DNA from: Paenarthrobacter sp. Z7-10
GTDB taxonomy: Bacteria; Actinomycetota; Actinomycetes; Actinomycetales; Micrococcaceae
Reading direction: 5' to 3'
Assembly (NCBI RefSeq): GCF_026932795.1
Contig: NZ_JADPVH010000043.1
Location: 1-34,831 of the forward strand
Length of the DNA: 34,831 nt
Shown here in pieces: positions 32,394 to 34,831 of the stretch. The notes beneath the pieces were generated by a model. That model had not been told where the DNA came from. It searched no databases and was given only the letters and a program-made list of their open reading frames with translations. Made by a program: the position numbers and the translations under genes. Position 1 is the first letter of the stretch; each line of letters starts with the position of its first letter.

Positions 32394-33944
32394 CTAGCCC
32401 TGAACCTCGGCCTTACCGGAGGACCCGGAGGACCCGGAAGACCCGTCGGAGGATCCGGAAGTGGACTTACCAGCCTTGCGACGCTCCCGCTTATACCTAT
32501 CCGACATCTTCTCCAGCGGAATGTTCTTGGTTTCGGGAACCTTGAAGAATACGAACACCAGCGAAGCCAGGGCGAAGAACGCGTACATGCTATACGTAAG
32601 CGGCAAGGACATCTGGCTCAGCGCCGGGAACGTCACGGTCACGGCGAAGTTAGCAAGCCAGTTCACCGCCGTTGCAATGCCGACCGCGAGCCCGCGGATC
32701 TGGTTCGGGAACATTTCGCCAAGCAGCGTCCACATCACCGGCCCCCAAGAAACAGCGAAGGACACCACAAACGCGTTCGCAGCCACCAGCGCCACCGGCC
32801 CCCATGGCTGCGGCAACTCAGGTTGACCGTTGACAATGGAAGACTGGGTGAAGCTGATCGCCATGAGCACCAGACTGATGGTCATGCCTGCGGAACCGAT
32901 TAAGAGCAGTGGACGGCGTCCCACTTTGTCGATCAGGAAAATCGCCACCACGGTTATCACCACGTTGGTGATCGCCGTGATCACCGACGCGTTGGAAGCG
33001 AAAGTCGGACTGAATCCGACCGAACGCCACAACGAGTTTGAGTAGTAGAAAATGACATTGATGCCGACGAGCTGCTGGAAGGCAGCGATGATGATGCCAA
33101 CCCAAACAATGGGTACCAGGCCAAGAGTGCCGCCCTTCAGGTCCTTGAAGGAAGGCTTGGAATCGCTTCGAATGGACTTGCGGATGGAGTCGACCAGGGT
33201 CTTTGTTTCGCTGTCACTGCGTCCGTGCACATGCTTCAACACCTCGGTAGCCTTGTCCGCGTCGCCGTTGGACACCAGCATGCGCGGGGATTCCGGCAGC
33301 CGCAGTGCCAGCGCACCATAGACGACGGCGGGAATAACTCCGGCAATGAACATCCAGCGCCAGGCCTCCAAGCCCCACCAGAATTCACCACCGGCGCTAC
33401 CGGCGGCACCGGTAATGACGTCGTCCATCAACAGCGCCACGAAGATACCGAGCACAATGGCCATCTGCTGTAAAGATGTGAGGCGGCCCCTTAGCTTGGC
33501 GGGTGAAATTTCCGAAATATACGACGGAACAATGGCAGAGGCCGCGCCGATGCTCAGCCCGCCGACAACGCGCCAAGCCGCCAGGTCCCAGGGTGCAAAG
33601 GCGAATGCGGAGCCCACCGAACCGGCGAAGAACAGGATGCCCACAATGAGCATCACCCGTGTCCGGCCCCACTTGTTCGCGACGGGGCCGCCAAACCATG
33701 CACCAGTTGCGGCGCCTATGAGGGAAATGGCCACCACGAATCCGGTGACGGCTGCGGAGAGTCCAAACTGGTCAGTGACCGCTCCAATGGCGCCATTGAT
33801 CACTGAACTGTCGAACCCGAAGATGAACCCACCTACGGCGGCGCCGATCGAGATCAGGACCACGCGTGTGGTGTGCTTGCGATCCAGTGAGTCTTTCGGC
33901 TCGTCGCCGTTTCCGCCCTGCTCCGAATTTTGTTTCTCCACCAC
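32394..33944 (-). CDS. Sugar porter family MFS transporter
   Basis: A 516-residue 12-helix symporter of the SP family (XylE, GalP, IolT relatives), importing a sugar or polyol with protons. Visible hallmarks are GGFIFGFDSSVINGA in helix 1, a GRTR-type loop (KWGRTRVML), RGRLTSLQQ before helix 5, LPESPRML, QQLVGINVIFYYS in helix 7, GRRPLLLIG, and PETKNIPLE near the end. The last 25 residues are a Gly-Ser tail (GSSDGSSGSSGSSG). Start is GTG 33944 or the next GTG at 33941, which is better spaced from GGGAGG. Substrate not determinable. Confidence 0.9.
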   Translation of the reverse strand: MVEKQNSEQGGNGDEPKDSLDRKHTTRVVLISIGAAVGGFIFGFDSSVINGAIGAVTDQFGLSAAVTGFVVAISLIGAATGAWFGGPVANKWGRTRVMLIVGILFFAGSVGSAFAFAPWDLAAWRVVGGLSIGAASAIVPSYISEISPAKLRGRLTSLQQMAIVLGIFVALLMDDVITGAAGSAGGEFWWGLEAWRWMFIAGVIPAVVYGALALRLPESPRMLVSNGDADKATEVLKHVHGRSDSETKTLVDSIRKSIRSDSKPSFKDLKGGTLGLVPIVWVGIIIAAFQQLVGINVIFYYSNSLWRSVGFSPTFASNASVITAITNVVITVVAIFLIDKVGRRPLLLIGSAGMTISLVLMAISFTQSSIVNGQPELPQPWGPVALVAANAFVVSFAVSWGPVMWTLLGEMFPNQIRGLAVGIATAVNWLANFAVTVTFPALSQMSLPLTYSMYAFFALASLVFVFFKVPETKNIPLEKMSDRYKRERRKAGKSTSGSSDGSSGSSGSSGKAEVQG

Positions 33945-34042
33945 AAACCTCCCGGATTGATAAGCGTGCTGCTGTTTCCCCCACCCTAGGCACGCCCTAC
34001 ACTGAGCCGCAATGATGGGATTGGGGTTTGGCCGAGGTAGCG

Positions 34043-34831
34043 GTGGAGGACGAGAGTGGCCGGATGAAGAAGCAGCGAGTCCCGCTCCAGCGGGTAGTGA
34101 GGACCACGGTCACAATTGTGGGCCCTGCTTCAACGTGGCGGCGGCTGAGGACAGGGCTTCCCGTCATCGCGCAGTGCGGTCCCGCCGCCGGGGCGGCGTG
34201 GTGGCTGGCATCGGCGCTATTGGACCACCAGAATCCTGTATTCGCAGCGACGGCGGCGATCATTTGCCTCGCCGGCGGCAAGGGCGAACGGGGACGCCAG
34301 GCGGTGGACCTGCTGGCCGGCGTCATCGCCGGGGTTGTTGTCGGCGAGCTGATTCGTTGGTGGAATCCAGGCAGCACCCTGCTGCAGGCTGTGCTCGCCG
34401 TCGTCCTGGGGATGAGCGCAGCTGCTGCCCTGGATTCCCGTCGGCTCGCCTACATCCAGGGGGCCGCGTCCGCGCTTTTTATACTGGTCCTGCCTCCCCT
34501 GCAGAACCCGGCGAGCCGTATTGTGGACGCGGGGATCGGCGGAGTCCTGGGCCTCGTTGGTAGCCAGATTCTATTCACGCCCGACCCGGTGATGTTGGTT
34601 TCCGTCGCCGCACGGCATGTACTGGACAGTCTTGAGGCGGCGCTTCGTGGAAGCGCTGCTGGCCTTGAGAGAATGGATACCGTCCTAGGTGCATGGGTCA
34701 ATAATCGTGGGCCGCTGTTTTTAAAACGCCGAAAGAATAACCTGGCTCTGGTGGGTGTGGCTGGGAGAATTGGGGTATGGATAGTGGCGCCCAGGACGGT
34801 CTTTTTGATGAATCAGCGGTTGCGCGTGTGG
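34043..34831 (+). CDS. FUSC-family membrane protein, N-terminal part (runs off the window)
   Basis: At least 263 codons without a stop. Hydrophobic segments with the pattern of the FUSC/aromatic acid exporter family are visible: AAWWLASALLDHQNPVFAATAAIICL, then DLLAGVIAGVVVGELIRWW, LLQAVLAVVLGMSAAAALDSR, and ASALFILVLPP, followed by a cytoplasmic stretch. GTG 34043 with GAGG at 34034-34037 is a suitable start, and ATG 34064 the alternative. It is divergent from the MFS gene with about 98 bases between. The last 50 codons are less typical, so the protein may be altered near the edge. Confidence 0.75.
   Translation, partial: MEDESGRMKKQRVPLQRVVRTTVTIVGPASTWRRLRTGLPVIAQCGPAAGAAWWLASALLDHQNPVFAATAAIICLAGGKGERGRQAVDLLAGVIAGVVVGELIRWWNPGSTLLQAVLAVVLGMSAAAALDSRRLAYIQGAASALFILVLPPLQNPASRIVDAGIGGVLGLVGSQILFTPDPVMLVSVAARHVLDSLEAALRGSAAGLERMDTVLGAWVNNRGPLFLKRRKNNLALVGVAGRIGVWIVAPRTVFLMNQRLRVW

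Noticed and set aside
34777-34831. Possible new gene start at ATG 34777 inside the last frame
   Set aside because: GGGAG lies upstream and the short frame is open, but fewer than 20 codons are visible and the FUSC frame also stays open to the edge.

Overview
The window is high-GC DNA with actinobacterial gene order and codon use, most like a Micrococcaceae (Arthrobacter-type) chromosome. The strongest evidence is the run tatC, helY, amidohydrolase, polyprenol-phosphate mannosyltransferase and rbpA. RbpA occurs only in actinobacteria, and rbpA next to ppm1 and tatC next to helY are familiar pairings in that phylum. No rRNA or tRNA gene was seen.

Positions 1-22500 are an ordinary chromosomal backbone with some decay. 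First come the tatC 3' end, helY, an amidohydrolase and ppm1, then on the other strand rbpA and a leftward NfeD, SPFH, ABC-exporter run. A MocR regulator is divergent from a YczE-like membrane protein. Next come an RlmA-type methyltransferase, an S9 peptidase gene cut by an amber codon, a small unknown gene, peptide deformylase, another unknown, gluconokinase, a PfpI-like gene with two nonsense codons, a SAM methyltransferase, three GNAT acetyltransferases and a hypothetical protein.

Positions 22680-31560 are a layered mobile-element island. A tyrosine-recombinase fragment is fused through an 87-bp segment to a second, degenerate integrase fragment. The same 87 bp recurs in inverted orientation at 29815-29901, inside a small two-helix membrane-protein gene. 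That gene is split by an IS21-family element (23751-29783) with a 6-bp target duplication (CCCGCT) and 23-bp-periodic terminal repeats. Within its istA gene sits a recombinase-in-trio (RIT) element: three tyrosine recombinase genes, linked by ATGA overlaps and bounded by 101-bp inverted repeats. Removing the RIT restores istA across the junction, and removing the IS restores the membrane-protein gene, so the order of insertion can be read from the sequence. To the right lie remnants of a TnsA-like gene, a DUF6431-like gene and an unrecognised ORF.

Positions 31560-34831 return to backbone: a broken 2H-phosphoesterase (2'-5' RNA ligase family) gene, a sugar-porter MFS transporter, and a divergent FUSC-family membrane protein that runs off the end. 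The main novelty is in the detailed architecture of the nested element: its ends, a 32-bp palindrome at one RIT junction, the 87-bp inverted repeat, and a hairpin covering the istA ribosome binding site.
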